DNA from: Amedibacterium intestinale
Lineage (GTDB): Bacteria > Bacillota_I > Bacilli_A > Erysipelotrichales > Erysipelotrichaceae
Assembly: GCF_010537335.1 (NCBI RefSeq)
Contig: NZ_AP019711.1
Location: 496,001 to 560,000, forward strand
DNA: 64,000 nucleotides
Reading direction: 5' to 3'
Part shown: positions 35,878 through 43,118 of the stretch, in pieces
How positions within the stretch are numbered: position 1 is the stretch's first letter
Layout: every line of letters begins with the position of its first letter
Notes under the pieces: generated by a model
The model's database searches: none
Told to the model about the DNA's origin: nothing
The model's input: the letters and a program-made list of their open reading frames with translations, nothing else
Position numbers and translations under genes: made by a program

Positions 35878-35886
35878 TGCTATAAT
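35878..35886 (+). promoter_or_regulatory. Extended -10 promoter for cargo genes
   Basis: TGCTATAAT is an ideal extended -10 (TGnTATAAT). A TTGCTA about 15 bases upstream is a poor -35. It lies ahead of the DUF3781 gene and shows that cargo has its own transcription. Confidence 0.55.
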
Positions 35887-35924
35887 AACAGAAAGATAAA
35901 TAGTAATTTGTAGAGGAGATATTT

Positions 35925-36176
35925 ATGGAAGATAAACAAGTATTATTTAATAATATAGATAAAGTTCACACTACCGAAATGGGTATTGATAGAATTAAGA
36001 AAAATCTTAAATTAGATACTGATGATGTTGTTGAGTATTGTAAGAATAAAGTTTTAGATAAAAATTGTAACATCTATAAACAGGGTAAAAATTGGTATTG
36101 TGAAATTGATAATATAAAAATAACAATCAATTCATATAGTTATACAATTATAACAGCACACAAATTAAAGAGGTAA
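35925..36176 (+). CDS. DUF3781 family protein
   Basis: An 83-residue protein matching DUF3781: LFNNIDKVHTTEMGIDRIKKNL at the start, then VVEYCKNKV, GKNWYCEIDNIKITINSYSYTIITAHK at the end. Such genes are found near GyrI-like and regulator genes in Firmicutes and mobile elements, with unknown function. Its base composition is more AT-rich than the phage genes, suggesting a separate origin as cargo. The GyrI-like gene follows 5 bases later. Confidence 0.8.
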   Translation: MEDKQVLFNNIDKVHTTEMGIDRIKKNLKLDTDDVVEYCKNKVLDKNCNIYKQGKNWYCEIDNIKITINSYSYTIITAHKLKR

Positions 36177-36181
36177 AATAG

Positions 36182-36646
36182 ATGGATTATCAAATAATAG
36201 AATTAGAAGAATTTAATGTAATAGGAATAAGGTATGAATTATCAAAATCATTAAGTAATAATGTAAAATTAGCACAAAACCATTGGAAAATATTTAATAG
36301 TAAATTAAGAAATAATAAGTTATATTTAGGAAGTAATTGGTGTAAATATGCTTTTATTGAAAAAATAGAAAATAAGATATTTTATTATATATCTATTCCT
36401 AAAAAAGATTTTGTACCAAATGATTTTACAGAAAAGATAATTTTGAAAAGTAAATATTTAAGGGTAGAACATATTGGTAATATGAATAAACTAAAAGATA
36501 CTATCAATTATGTTTATAAAGAAATAATACCTAAAAATAATATTTTAGTAGAAAATAGGCAATTTGTTTATTTTGAAAAATATGATTATAAATTTCATTG
36601 GAATAGAGAAGATTCTGTTATTGAGATCTATATTCCGATTAAATAA
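36182..36646 (+). CDS. GyrI-like/effector-binding domain protein
   Basis: A 154-residue single-domain protein of the GyrI-like small-molecule-binding superfamily: MDYQIIELEEFNVIGIRYEL, a central LGSNWCKYAFIEKIENKIFYYISIP and EIYIPIK at the end. Family members bind amphipathic drugs or occur fused to AraC/MerR regulators. Here it stands alone behind DUF3781, probably in one transcript. A role in sensing or sequestering a toxic compound is inferred. Confidence 0.75.
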   Translation: MDYQIIELEEFNVIGIRYELSKSLSNNVKLAQNHWKIFNSKLRNNKLYLGSNWCKYAFIEKIENKIFYYISIPKKDFVPNDFTEKIILKSKYLRVEHIGNMNKLKDTINYVYKEIIPKNNILVENRQFVYFEKYDYKFHWNREDSVIEIYIPIK

Positions 36647-36676
36647 CAAATTACAATATGGAAGTGAGATGAGTTA

Positions 36677-36775
36677 ATGAATATTCACTTTGGATTTTCA
36701 TATATAGGTTTAATATTTTTACTAATGTTGATGTTCATAAGAATTAACAATGGGCAGTTTCCAAAAGTGACCTTA
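36677..36775 (+). pseudogene. 5' part of a membrane-protein gene split by the island
   Basis: The frame starts MNIHFGFSYIGLIFLLMLMF, an N-terminal membrane segment, and reads into the repeat TGACCTTA. Its natural continuation (LPNIIWSKNKPKGYDKY) lies 4.7 kb away at 41521. If the two copies of TGACCTTA are joined, the frame is restored without a break. Within the island it runs on for two more codons and stops. Confidence 0.75.
36768..36775 (+). repeat. Left TGACCTTA junction repeat
   Basis: Eight bases repeated at 41513-41520 at the other edge of the island. It may be a target duplication, a recombination core or a microhomology joint. Confidence 0.5.
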
Positions 36776-36800
36776 TTCCGATAAAAATCCAATATAGCAC

Positions 36801-36853
36801 AAAAGAGTATCAATCTCCTAATACAACGGAGACTGATACTCTTTTCTTTTTTC
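36801..36853 (+). terminator. Strong hairpin terminator near the island's left end
   Basis: A 16-bp stem with one mismatch (AAGAGTATCAATCTCC / GGAGACTGATACTCTT) and a 9-base loop is followed by TTCTTTTTTC. It would stop plus-strand transcripts entering the island. Confidence 0.8.
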
Positions 36854-37047
36854 AGATTATTCTATTCTGAAGAAACCTTCAATCAATCAACAAGATAGCT
36901 CAAAAAACAAGAAAAGCCGAAGTTAGTGTGACAACCCGACCTCGACTTTTCGCAAAATTATTGATTTAACGAGAAAAGAGCAGTTGACTCCGATTTTATT
37001 CAGTTTTCAATATTCGGAATGACGGCACTTTTACGTTACACTGACGG

Positions 37048-38133
37048 TCATGCGCACTTAGAAAGAAGGCTCATACAGGTACGCTTACGCTCCATATCGG
37101 AATGAATGTAGCGGTTAAGCGTGACTTCTACGGAGCTATGCCCTAAAATCTCGGACAGCGTTTTCACATCAAAGCCCAGTTCGACACACCTTGTTGCAAA
37201 TAAATGGCGCAGGCTGTGATAGTGGAATGACGGCAAATCTGCGTTATGCAGTATTTTAGCGAAGCGGTACTGCATTGTTCTTGGCTCAACAGGCTTTTTC
37301 CTGCCGGACACCACATAGACCTCACCGTTATCCTTAAACCGTCTGAGCAGAGGAAGCAGGCAATCAGGGATAGGAATTGTTCGTTTAGAACTTTCGCTTT
37401 TCGGCTCAGTGATGATGAGCTTGGTTTGTTTGGATCCTGTTCTGCACTGCACACGCTGAATGGTCTTGCTGACGGTCAAAACACGTTTTTCAAGGTCAAT
37501 CTCTTTCCATTGCAGAGCGCAGACCTCACCGATACGCAAGCCCATATACATCGAGATTGCAATACCCACGCTCGTAACAGACGGACGCTCGTCCAGATAT
37601 TTTTCAAGCCTGAGCTGCTGTTTCTTGTTCATAACAGCAATTTCAGGCTTATTCTTTTTGGGGAGAACGATACCGTCAAGTACGTTACGGATTCTATATT
37701 CACGGCTTGCATAGCGAAAAACCGACTTGAACAGCACGATAATATCAGACAGATACCGCACCGACAAGCCCTCTTTTATCTTGCGTTCGATAAAAGCATA
37801 TATATCTTTCGCTTTCAGCAGACAGCACTTTATCTCTCCAAATGCAGGTATAAGGTGCTTTTCGGCTTTCATGACGTAGTTGGCAGCCGTTGACTCCTTT
37901 ATTCGTGATGCTGTCACATGAAGCCACTCGGTCACAAGCTCTCTGACCGTCATTTCCGTTACAGTGTACTCGTCCTCGCTGTGATCCAGTGCTATCATAG
38001 CCTTGTATTCGGCTTCATCACGGCTTTTTCCGTAGAACGAACGGAATACACGTCTGCCGTTCTCATCTTTGCCCATAGATATACGGCACTCCCAGCGTCC
38101 GTCCCTGCGTTTATAAGCTGTTTTCTTGCTCAT
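37048..38133 (-). CDS. Tyrosine recombinase/integrase (Tn916-like)
   Basis: A 361-residue integrase with an arm-binding N-terminus (KKTAYKRRDGRWECRISMG), a SAM-like core-binding domain (~60-150) and the catalytic set: R in MGLRIGEVCAL, HxxR in HYHSLRHLFATR, H in LGHSSVEVTL and the tyrosine in NRYIH. It is visibly richer in G and C than everything around it, so it was acquired from another background. Its 3' end faces the left edge about 270 bases away. No excisionase gene is next to it. Confidence 0.93.
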   Translation of the reverse strand: MSKKTAYKRRDGRWECRISMGKDENGRRVFRSFYGKSRDEAEYKAMIALDHSEDEYTVTEMTVRELVTEWLHVTASRIKESTAANYVMKAEKHLIPAFGEIKCCLLKAKDIYAFIERKIKEGLSVRYLSDIIVLFKSVFRYASREYRIRNVLDGIVLPKKNKPEIAVMNKKQQLRLEKYLDERPSVTSVGIAISMYMGLRIGEVCALQWKEIDLEKRVLTVSKTIQRVQCRTGSKQTKLIITEPKSESSKRTIPIPDCLLPLLRRFKDNGEVYVVSGRKKPVEPRTMQYRFAKILHNADLPSFHYHSLRHLFATRCVELGFDVKTLSEILGHSSVEVTLNRYIHSDMERKRTCMSLLSKCA

Positions 38134-38206
38134 TCATTAAAACCTCCAATTAATCATCGTTCAGTATAAGTAATTATGGAAACAATAAAAAAACAATCCA
38201 CCTATC

Positions 38207-38235
38207 TTGACAAGACATACATAATTTGCTATAAT
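38207..38235 (+). promoter_or_regulatory. Consensus sigma-A promoter for the radical SAM gene
   Basis: TTGACA and TATAAT are both perfect and 17 bases apart. The transcript would start near 38242, leaving a leader of about 125 bases. Confidence 0.85.
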
Positions 38236-38259
38236 AATGATAAGGTATATTAGAAACTG

Positions 38260-38345
38260 TGTGAGAAACATACGAATCAAGTTTAGCGTATCGTCAATTC
38301 AATAATTTTGCGAAATACGAAGCTGTATTTTGCAGTATGTTAATG
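38260..38345 (+). promoter_or_regulatory. Structured 5' leader of the radical SAM gene
   Basis: CGTAT near 38288 can pair with ATACG upstream or with a second ATACG downstream. The latter also belongs to a 9-bp stem GCGAAATAC / GTATTTTGC. These alternatives exclude each other. A leader frame without a clear ribosome site runs through part of it. Attenuation is an inference. Confidence 0.4.
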
Positions 38346-38367
38346 ACTGTTAAGGAGGAGTAATATA

Positions 38368-39486
38368 ATGGATGCAAACCAGAATTTGACAGCGGAAATG
38401 ATTAAAATAGACCCCTATAATTATACACTATCCGAGATGGTGGATGTAATTGGGGAAACCGAAGCAAAAAAGCTGTTTAAATCTATTTATAAAGGCACAT
38501 CGAAATTAAGTTATCAAACTATAAAGGTGAAAGATGTTTTTAATGGTGGCGACACAAGAAAATATGCGTTCGAATTATGTGACCATTATTGCATTGAAAC
38601 TGTTTGTATTCAAAGAAGAACCGGTACTACAGTGTGTGTAAGTACAATGGTAGGATGTCCCGTTGGATGTGTTTTCTGCGAATCTGGGAAAAACGGTTTT
38701 ATCCGTAACTTAACTCCATCCGAAATTGTTCAGCAGATTGTACTACTTAGAGAAAAAGTCAATCGAATTGTTTTTATGGGGATGGGTGAACCACTGTTCA
38801 ATTATGATAATCTGGTTAAGGCGATACATATTCTACGTGATAGGGATGGATTGAATTTTCCTACAGATGGAATCACAATTTCAACAGTCGGGCCGCTACA
38901 GCAACTTAAAAAAATAAGAGAAGAACATTTGAAAATACAGTTGACTCTCTCGCTTCACGCAACAGATCAGAGAACTCGTGACATTGTCATGCCCCATATG
39001 AAAGGACATGATATTAGAAAAGTTGTGGAAACCGTACTTTCTTATTCCGAAAGGCACAACAGAAAAGTCACTATAGCGTATTTGCTTATTCCGGGGTTAA
39101 ATGATCGTTCAAGCGATGTAAGACAGTTAGGAAAGTGGTTTAGAGGAAAGAATGTGTTGATTAATCTTCTTCAGTATAACGAAACATCGAATAGTCGCAT
39201 TAAACGTCCAAACAAGCAGCAGTTAGTTGCGTTTAAAACAAGATTGGAGGATGCTGGCTTAGAGGTTAAGCTTAGAGAGTCCCGTGGAAATAGAATCAAA
39301 GCAGCTTGTGGACAACTAGTTAGCGAATACAACAGGCAGGGAAAGAAAACAGCAAATCGGACTGTAAATGGAACTGAGAATTCAAACGGAAACGTGCGAA
39401 AATCTTCATTTACAGGAAGAGCAAGTTCGAAGAGACATCCTTTTGCAAAACACAAAAATGTTGGGAAAAAGAGAAAGCATGAGTAA
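38368..39486 (+). CDS. RlmN/Cfr-like radical SAM rRNA methyltransferase
   Basis: A 372-residue protein of the RlmN/Cfr family. The [4Fe-4S] cysteines are C97, C101 and C104 (GCPVGCVFC), the GMGEP S-adenosylmethionine motif is near residue 130, and the second catalytic cysteine is C314 in KAACGQL. The N-terminal accessory domain is shorter and diverged from RlmN, and a ~45-residue Lys/Arg/Ser-rich tail follows the core. By family it would methylate A2503 of 23S rRNA at C2 or C8; Cfr activity gives multidrug resistance. Being mobile and strongly expressed, a resistance or fitness role is plausible but unproven. Confidence 0.85.
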   Translation: MDANQNLTAEMIKIDPYNYTLSEMVDVIGETEAKKLFKSIYKGTSKLSYQTIKVKDVFNGGDTRKYAFELCDHYCIETVCIQRRTGTTVCVSTMVGCPVGCVFCESGKNGFIRNLTPSEIVQQIVLLREKVNRIVFMGMGEPLFNYDNLVKAIHILRDRDGLNFPTDGITISTVGPLQQLKKIREEHLKIQLTLSLHATDQRTRDIVMPHMKGHDIRKVVETVLSYSERHNRKVTIAYLLIPGLNDRSSDVRQLGKWFRGKNVLINLLQYNETSNSRIKRPNKQQLVAFKTRLEDAGLEVKLRESRGNRIKAACGQLVSEYNRQGKKTANRTVNGTENSNGNVRKSSFTGRASSKRHPFAKHKNVGKKRKHE

Positions 39487-39805
39487 GCTAGAACTTTATA
39501 ATATATATGCTGGTTATGAAGAGAGCAAGCCTGTTCTTAAAGATATTTCTTTTTTTGTAGAGAAGGGTGAGTTCATAGTCCTTCTAGGAACATCAGGGTG
39601 TGGAAAGACCACTATATTGAATCTCATCGCTGGGATGATTCCAATATCAGCTGGAGAATTATACATAGATGGGGTTAAATCAAATGATACTCCACCTCGA
39701 AAGCGAAACATAGCCATGGTGTTTCAAAACTATGCATTATACCCTACAATGACGGCATATGAAAATATTGCTTTTCCATTACAAAATGCTCATTATAAAA
39801 AAAAG
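39479..39805 (+). pseudogene. ABC transporter ATPase gene, 5' part (interrupted by IS)
   Basis: The frame overlaps the radical SAM gene by 8 bases and encodes an MsmK/UgpC-like ATPase start: Walker A GTSGCGKTT near residue 41 and the Q-loop MVFQNYALYPTMTAYENI near 80. An insertion sequence interrupts it after the HYKKK codons. Removing the IS and one copy of its target duplication restores the frame. The signature motif and Walker B are absent from this locus. Confidence 0.85.
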
Positions 39806-39810
39806 GGTAA

Positions 39811-39860
39811 TTTAAACTAGTGTGTGGTTTTTGAAAAATCCGCTTTAAACTAATGTGTGG
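39811..39860 (+). repeat. Two subterminal TTTAAACTnnTGTGTGG repeats (left IS end)
   Basis: Copies at 39811-39827 and 39844-39860 differ at one base. Inverted relatives occur three times at the right end. They are likely transposase-binding sites. Confidence 0.6.
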
Positions 39861-39948
39861 TTTATGAAGTGAAAAACAGATGATTTTATGGATGAAATTG
39901 ATTCCTAAGTATCATCTGTTTTTTGTGTGCCGAGAAAAGTTTTTAAGT

Positions 39949-41271
39949 TTAATTATTTTGTTTTTTATCTGTTGTATATTTATCTGATTTTAATTGATCA
40001 TTTATGGAATAGAATACTTTTCTATTCAGTGATAATAAACAGCGCTTTCTGAATCTTGTGAAGTTTCTTACTCCGTTGGAAACTGCCAGGTATGTACGGA
40101 TTTGTCCATTGATATTTTCGGAAAGTGCATTGCTTAATTTTCTGTCATCAAGAGGTCTTTTGAATGAGTTTAATATTTCTGTTCTCCAGGTTTGAAGAAT
40201 AGATACAAATTCATTGTATTCAGGCAATTGGGCTTCTCTAAATGCTTCGTATATGGAATCGAACCAGGATTCGCAATCCTTTTCTGTTGCATTTTCATTA
40301 AAGTATAGATACATCTCTTTTAATCTGTATCCAAGAGTCAGGTTTTCACTAACGTCTAGTATCATATCTAAAAGATTACGTTTGTTTAATTTCTTTTTGA
40401 AACGTTTATTGTATACAGGCTCATTATCCAAATAAACATCCCTTTCGATAAGATCTTTCCATGTCTTAAGAAGATAATAGCTGTTAGAATTGTATTCTGC
40501 CTGATACATGATATTAAGACGGATACGTTTAAAACAGTCCATGAGATGTTTCACAACATGGAAAGGATCTACAGCTATAATAGCGTTCTTTAAATAAGTA
40601 TTGGCTATATCTTTGTAAGGCTCCCACATATCGATAGTGACGTAATGAACGCAGTTTCTTTCTTCTGCTGGAATCCTGTCGAAGTATCGTCTTAATTCAG
40701 ATTTGGAACGTGAGGGAAGGATTTCAAATAGAGATCTGTTTTTATTATCTACCATGACGCATAAATAAGCAGAATCAGCTCTTTTGGCCATTTTAGAATG
40801 TATCTCATCAATACCGATAGATTCAGGAAGACGAATTTTTGGGATGTTGACAAAACTGTCAAAATAGCGCTGTACCTGAGTAACAGATATATGGTTTAAT
40901 TCGGCTACCATGGAATAAGTATAGTTTAGGTTTGATAAAGATTTCATGATGTTGTTCATAGAAAGAAATGAATTTTTAAAATTGGAAAAAGTAAAAGGAT
41001 TCTTTCCAGAGAATGTGCGCAAACATTCATTGCATTGATATCTATTGTTTTTGAAAACGATGATACATTTACGATCGGTAAGCTTTGGATGATTGATTAC
41101 TTTAGGTTTTGAAAAGCCGTGTAAATGAGTGATGCCATGACAATATGGACATCTAAGTTTTTCAGACACTAAAGAGATGTGAAATTCGGTTAAATCTTTT
41201 GAAGAAATTACTTCAATCTTTTTGATCATCTTTTTGTCAATATTGAATAAATCTGTGATAAAATCGTACAT
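39949..41271 (-). CDS. ISL3-family transposase
   Basis: A 440-residue transposase. The N-terminal zinc-finger region has CPYCHGITHLHG and CNECLRTF; a helix-turn-helix and the DDE transposase_12 core follow (GIDEIHSKMAKR, HYVTIDMWEPYKDI, VVKHLMDCFKRI). The ATG chosen encodes MYDFITDLF and has AAGGAGG upstream on its strand; a longer frame with no ribosome site exists. The gene is intact, so the element may still be mobile. Confidence 0.92.
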   Translation of the reverse strand: MYDFITDLFNIDKKMIKKIEVISSKDLTEFHISLVSEKLRCPYCHGITHLHGFSKPKVINHPKLTDRKCIIVFKNNRYQCNECLRTFSGKNPFTFSNFKNSFLSMNNIMKSLSNLNYTYSMVAELNHISVTQVQRYFDSFVNIPKIRLPESIGIDEIHSKMAKRADSAYLCVMVDNKNRSLFEILPSRSKSELRRYFDRIPAEERNCVHYVTIDMWEPYKDIANTYLKNAIIAVDPFHVVKHLMDCFKRIRLNIMYQAEYNSNSYYLLKTWKDLIERDVYLDNEPVYNKRFKKKLNKRNLLDMILDVSENLTLGYRLKEMYLYFNENATEKDCESWFDSIYEAFREAQLPEYNEFVSILQTWRTEILNSFKRPLDDRKLSNALSENINGQIRTYLAVSNGVRNFTRFRKRCLLSLNRKVFYSINDQLKSDKYTTDKKQNN

Positions 41272-41353
41272 AGGTTTATTACCTCCTTCGTGTGTATTTT
41301 CTCGGCAAAGAAATGATAACACGAAGGTTTTTCATATATAAAAAGTGGGGTAT

Positions 41354-41452
41354 CCACACAAATGTTAAAGATACCCACACATAATGTTAAATAGGTTTTA
41401 AAATAGCAACACCAAAGTTTAAAGGTATGGCACACCCACACACGAATTTAAA
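41354..41452 (-). repeat. Three subterminal repeats at the right IS end
   Basis: CCACACAAATGTTAAA (41354), CCACACATAATGTTAAA (41375) and CCACACACGAATTTAAA (41436) are inverted versions of the left-end repeats. Confidence 0.55.
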
Positions 41453-41457
41453 GCGCC

Positions 41458-41520
41458 AAAAAAAGGATATCGACTCGTCTGTCAAGAGCATCGCCGTTGA
41501 ATTAGGGATCGATGACCTTA
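41458..41520 (+). pseudogene. ABC ATPase gene, middle scrap after the IS
   Basis: After the duplicated AAAAAAAG the frame continues DIDSSVKSIAVELGIDDL, exactly the helical segment expected between the Q-loop and the LSGGQ signature of ABC ATPases. The coding match ends at the TGACCTTA junction, where the membrane-protein gene resumes. This proves that the IS landed in the ABC gene and that the rest was lost with the island boundary. Confidence 0.8.
41513..41520 (+). repeat. Right TGACCTTA junction repeat
   Basis: Direct copy of the left junction repeat. It lies between the ABC scrap and the resumed membrane-protein frame. Confidence 0.5.
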
Positions 41521-41937
41521 CCAAATATTATATGGAGTAAAAATAAGCCTAAAGGCTATGATAAATATGTAAAAAATGAAAATAAAGTATTACTACTATT
41601 GGAGTGGCTTGGAGAAATGCTAGTAACCTGTCTGTCATTGATATTTAGTGATTTTAATATAAATAAAATATCAAACTGGTCTAGTATATTGTTAATTGCC
41701 TTTATTATAATGATTTTATACGAAATATATTGGATAAGATATTTTAAAAGTAATAAAACAATGAAAGATATGTATAGTAGCTTGTTAGGAATACCAGTTG
41801 CAGGAGCTACTTTGCCAGTAGTTGCATTTCTGTTACTAGGTATATATGGTAGAAATATATTTCTTATTATATCAACAATAGTATTAGGAATAGGACATAT
41901 AGGAATACACTTAAATCATAAAAAAGAATTAGAATAA
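41521..41937 (+). pseudogene. 3' part of the split membrane-protein gene
   Basis: The frame continues PNIIWSKNKPKGYDKYVKNENK and then four hydrophobic segments (SILLIAFIIMILYEIYW, PVAGATLPVVAFLLLG, FLIISTIVLGIGHIG). It reads like the body of a small multi-pass membrane protein whose start is at 36677. An ATG at 41512 makes it formally open, but it belongs to the junction and no ribosome site precedes it. Two terminators follow. Confidence 0.75.
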
Positions 41938-41981
41938 GAAATTACAATTTTATAGTTATTGATTTATAGTAATTTACCGAA

Positions 41982-42012
41982 AAGATTGTCAGTAATGACA
42001 GTCTTTTTTGTA
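41982..42012 (+). terminator. Terminator after split membrane gene
   Basis: AAGATTGTCA / TGACAGTCTT with a 4-base loop and a TTTTTT tract. Confidence 0.75.
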
Positions 42013-42030
42013 CGACAAGCAGTTATACAA

Positions 42031-42064
42031 ATAGATTAGTTCAGTGCAACTAATCTATTTTTTA
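42031..42064 (+). terminator. Second terminator upstream of the resistance operon
   Basis: A perfect 11-bp stem (ATAGATTAGTT / AACTAATCTAT) with a 6-base loop and a T-run. Together with the preceding one it insulates the tetracycline operon. Confidence 0.8.
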
Positions 42065-42109
42065 TAAGAATTATAAACGAATTAAATGCAATTATTTTTT
42101 TATTATTTA

Positions 42110-42146
42110 TTGACATTTAATTATAACTACTATAAAATATAGTAGT
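42110..42146 (+). promoter_or_regulatory. Promoter with perfect palindromic operator for VOC-padR-tet
   Basis: TTGACA and TAAAAT are 17 bases apart. A perfect palindrome with 9-base arms (ACTACTATA / TATAGTAGT) and a 3-base spacer covers the -10 box (42126-42146). PadR regulators bind such dyads, so autoregulation by the second gene is likely. Confidence 0.75.
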
Positions 42147-42178
42147 ATAGTTTGTAGTAGAAAGAAGGGCTTAAATAT

Positions 42179-42529
42179 ATGAAAAATTATGACAACTATT
42201 TTCTTCCTGTAGATAATATGGAAGAAGCAAAAAGATATTATGAGGAAATATTGGGGTTAAAAAAGAAATTTGATTTTTCTGATAAGGGAATGGTTGCTTA
42301 TAATATTGGAAATGAAGAACCTGCAATAATTTTAAAAGACAAAAATAAATTTGAGAATTTAAAGCCTACAATATGGTTTGAAGTAGAAGATGTTGCAATC
42401 TTCTATAAAGAAATGTTGAATAATGGTATAAAATTTTTGAGTGAGCCTTTTAAAATTGGAACTGGTAATGCAGTCGAGTTTGAAGATCCATTTGGAAATA
42501 GACTTGGCGTTACAGATTATATTAAGTAA
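42179..42529 (+). CDS. VOC/glyoxalase-fold protein
   Basis: A 116-residue protein with the paired beta-alpha-beta-beta-beta modules of the VOC superfamily: YFLPVDNMEEAKRYYEEILGLKK at the start and VEFEDPFGNRLGVTDY at the end. Family members bind metals and small molecules and include bleomycin- and fosfomycin-resistance proteins and glyoxalases. It is first in the operon behind the palindromic operator. Its ligand cannot be told from sequence; the PadR neighbour suggests a drug- or metabolite-linked role. Confidence 0.82.
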   Translation: MKNYDNYFLPVDNMEEAKRYYEEILGLKKKFDFSDKGMVAYNIGNEEPAIILKDKNKFENLKPTIWFEVEDVAIFYKEMLNNGIKFLSEPFKIGTGNAVEFEDPFGNRLGVTDYIK

Positions 42530-42541
42530 GGAGTAGAGATT

Positions 42542-43069
42542 ATGTCAAATATAGATTTGGTATTATTAGGACTTATTAAACAAAAATCACAAAGTGCTTA
42601 TGATATTAAAAAAAATATAGAATATCGTAATATACCAAGATGGGTAAGAATTAGTGAACAGTCTATTTATAAGAAAGTATTACAATTAGAATCAAAAGAA
42701 TATATTGTTAGCCATAAAGAGAAAGAGGGAAATATGCCAGATAAAGCAGTATATACTATTACTGACAAAGGTAATGATTATTTTAATAGACTTATGAATG
42801 ATATTTCAAATTATGATGTTAGTCTATATTTGGATTTTAATATTATTATTACGAATTTAGATTTAGTAGATGATGAACAAAAAAAGATTCTTGTTTCTAA
42901 TATAAAATCAAAGATATTAGAATTAAAAGAATTGCTAAATGAAAGACAATCTCATAGACAACATATTCCTAATGTTGGAAAACAAATGTTCAAACAACAA
43001 TTAGCATTAGTAGAAACATTAGAAAAGTGGATAATTGATTTTGAGAATAGTTTAAAAGGACAAAATTAG
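42542..43069 (+). CDS. PadR-family transcriptional regulator
   Basis: A 175-residue regulator with an N-terminal winged helix (LVLLGLIKQKSQSAYDIKKNIE; ISEQSIYKKVLQLESKEYI; AVYTITDKGNDYF) and a C-terminal helical dimerisation domain. It lies 12 bases after the VOC gene and 49 bases before the resistance gene, which has no obvious promoter of its own. It probably represses the operon through the dyad at the promoter and is released by a ligand. PadR control of a ribosomal-protection gene would be unusual. Confidence 0.88.
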   Translation: MSNIDLVLLGLIKQKSQSAYDIKKNIEYRNIPRWVRISEQSIYKKVLQLESKEYIVSHKEKEGNMPDKAVYTITDKGNDYFNRLMNDISNYDVSLYLDFNIIITNLDLVDDEQKKILVSNIKSKILELKELLNERQSHRQHIPNVGKQMFKQQLALVETLEKWIIDFENSLKGQN

Positions 43070-43118
43070 CAAATATTGATTTTAAGTTAAAAGATAAATT
43101 TGTAGGGAGGGAAATTCC

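Larger units (their letters stand above)
39806..41457 (-). mobile_element. ISL3-family insertion sequence with 8-bp target duplication
   Basis: The 1652-bp element begins GGTAATTTAAACTAGTGTG and ends with the inverted match starting GGCGCTTTAAATTCGTGTG, about 22-bp imperfect inverted repeats. AAAAAAAG flanks it on both sides (39798-39805 and 41458-41465), the 8-bp duplication size known for ISL3. One transposase gene fills the interior. Confidence 0.88.
36776..41520 (+). mobile_element. Island: tyrosine integrase, RlmN/Cfr-like gene, interrupted ABC gene
   Basis: The segment separates two halves of a membrane-protein gene. It contains a GC-richer integrase pointing to the left edge, as at the int end of Tn916-like elements, then a radical SAM methyltransferase and a partial ABC ATPase gene that ends at the right edge. 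It therefore looks like one end of a larger integrative element, later trimmed, and carries an ISL3-type insertion. Confidence 0.65.

Noticed and set aside
37246-37893. Plus-strand 215-codon frame opposite the integrase
   Set aside because: It is antisense to a gene with all tyrosine recombinase catalytic residues and has no ribosome site.
38237-38305. 22-codon leader peptide before the radical SAM gene
   Set aside because: Its ATG lies at or before the predicted transcription start and has no ribosome site; kept only as a weak possibility within the leader finding.
41512-41937. An intact small membrane-protein gene starting at the junction ATG
   Set aside because: No ribosome site; the ATG belongs to the island edge and the natural N-terminus lies at 36677.
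43070-43118. tet(M)-style attenuator leader before the tet gene
   Set aside because: The gap is only 49 bases, with no leader peptide and no nested hairpins.
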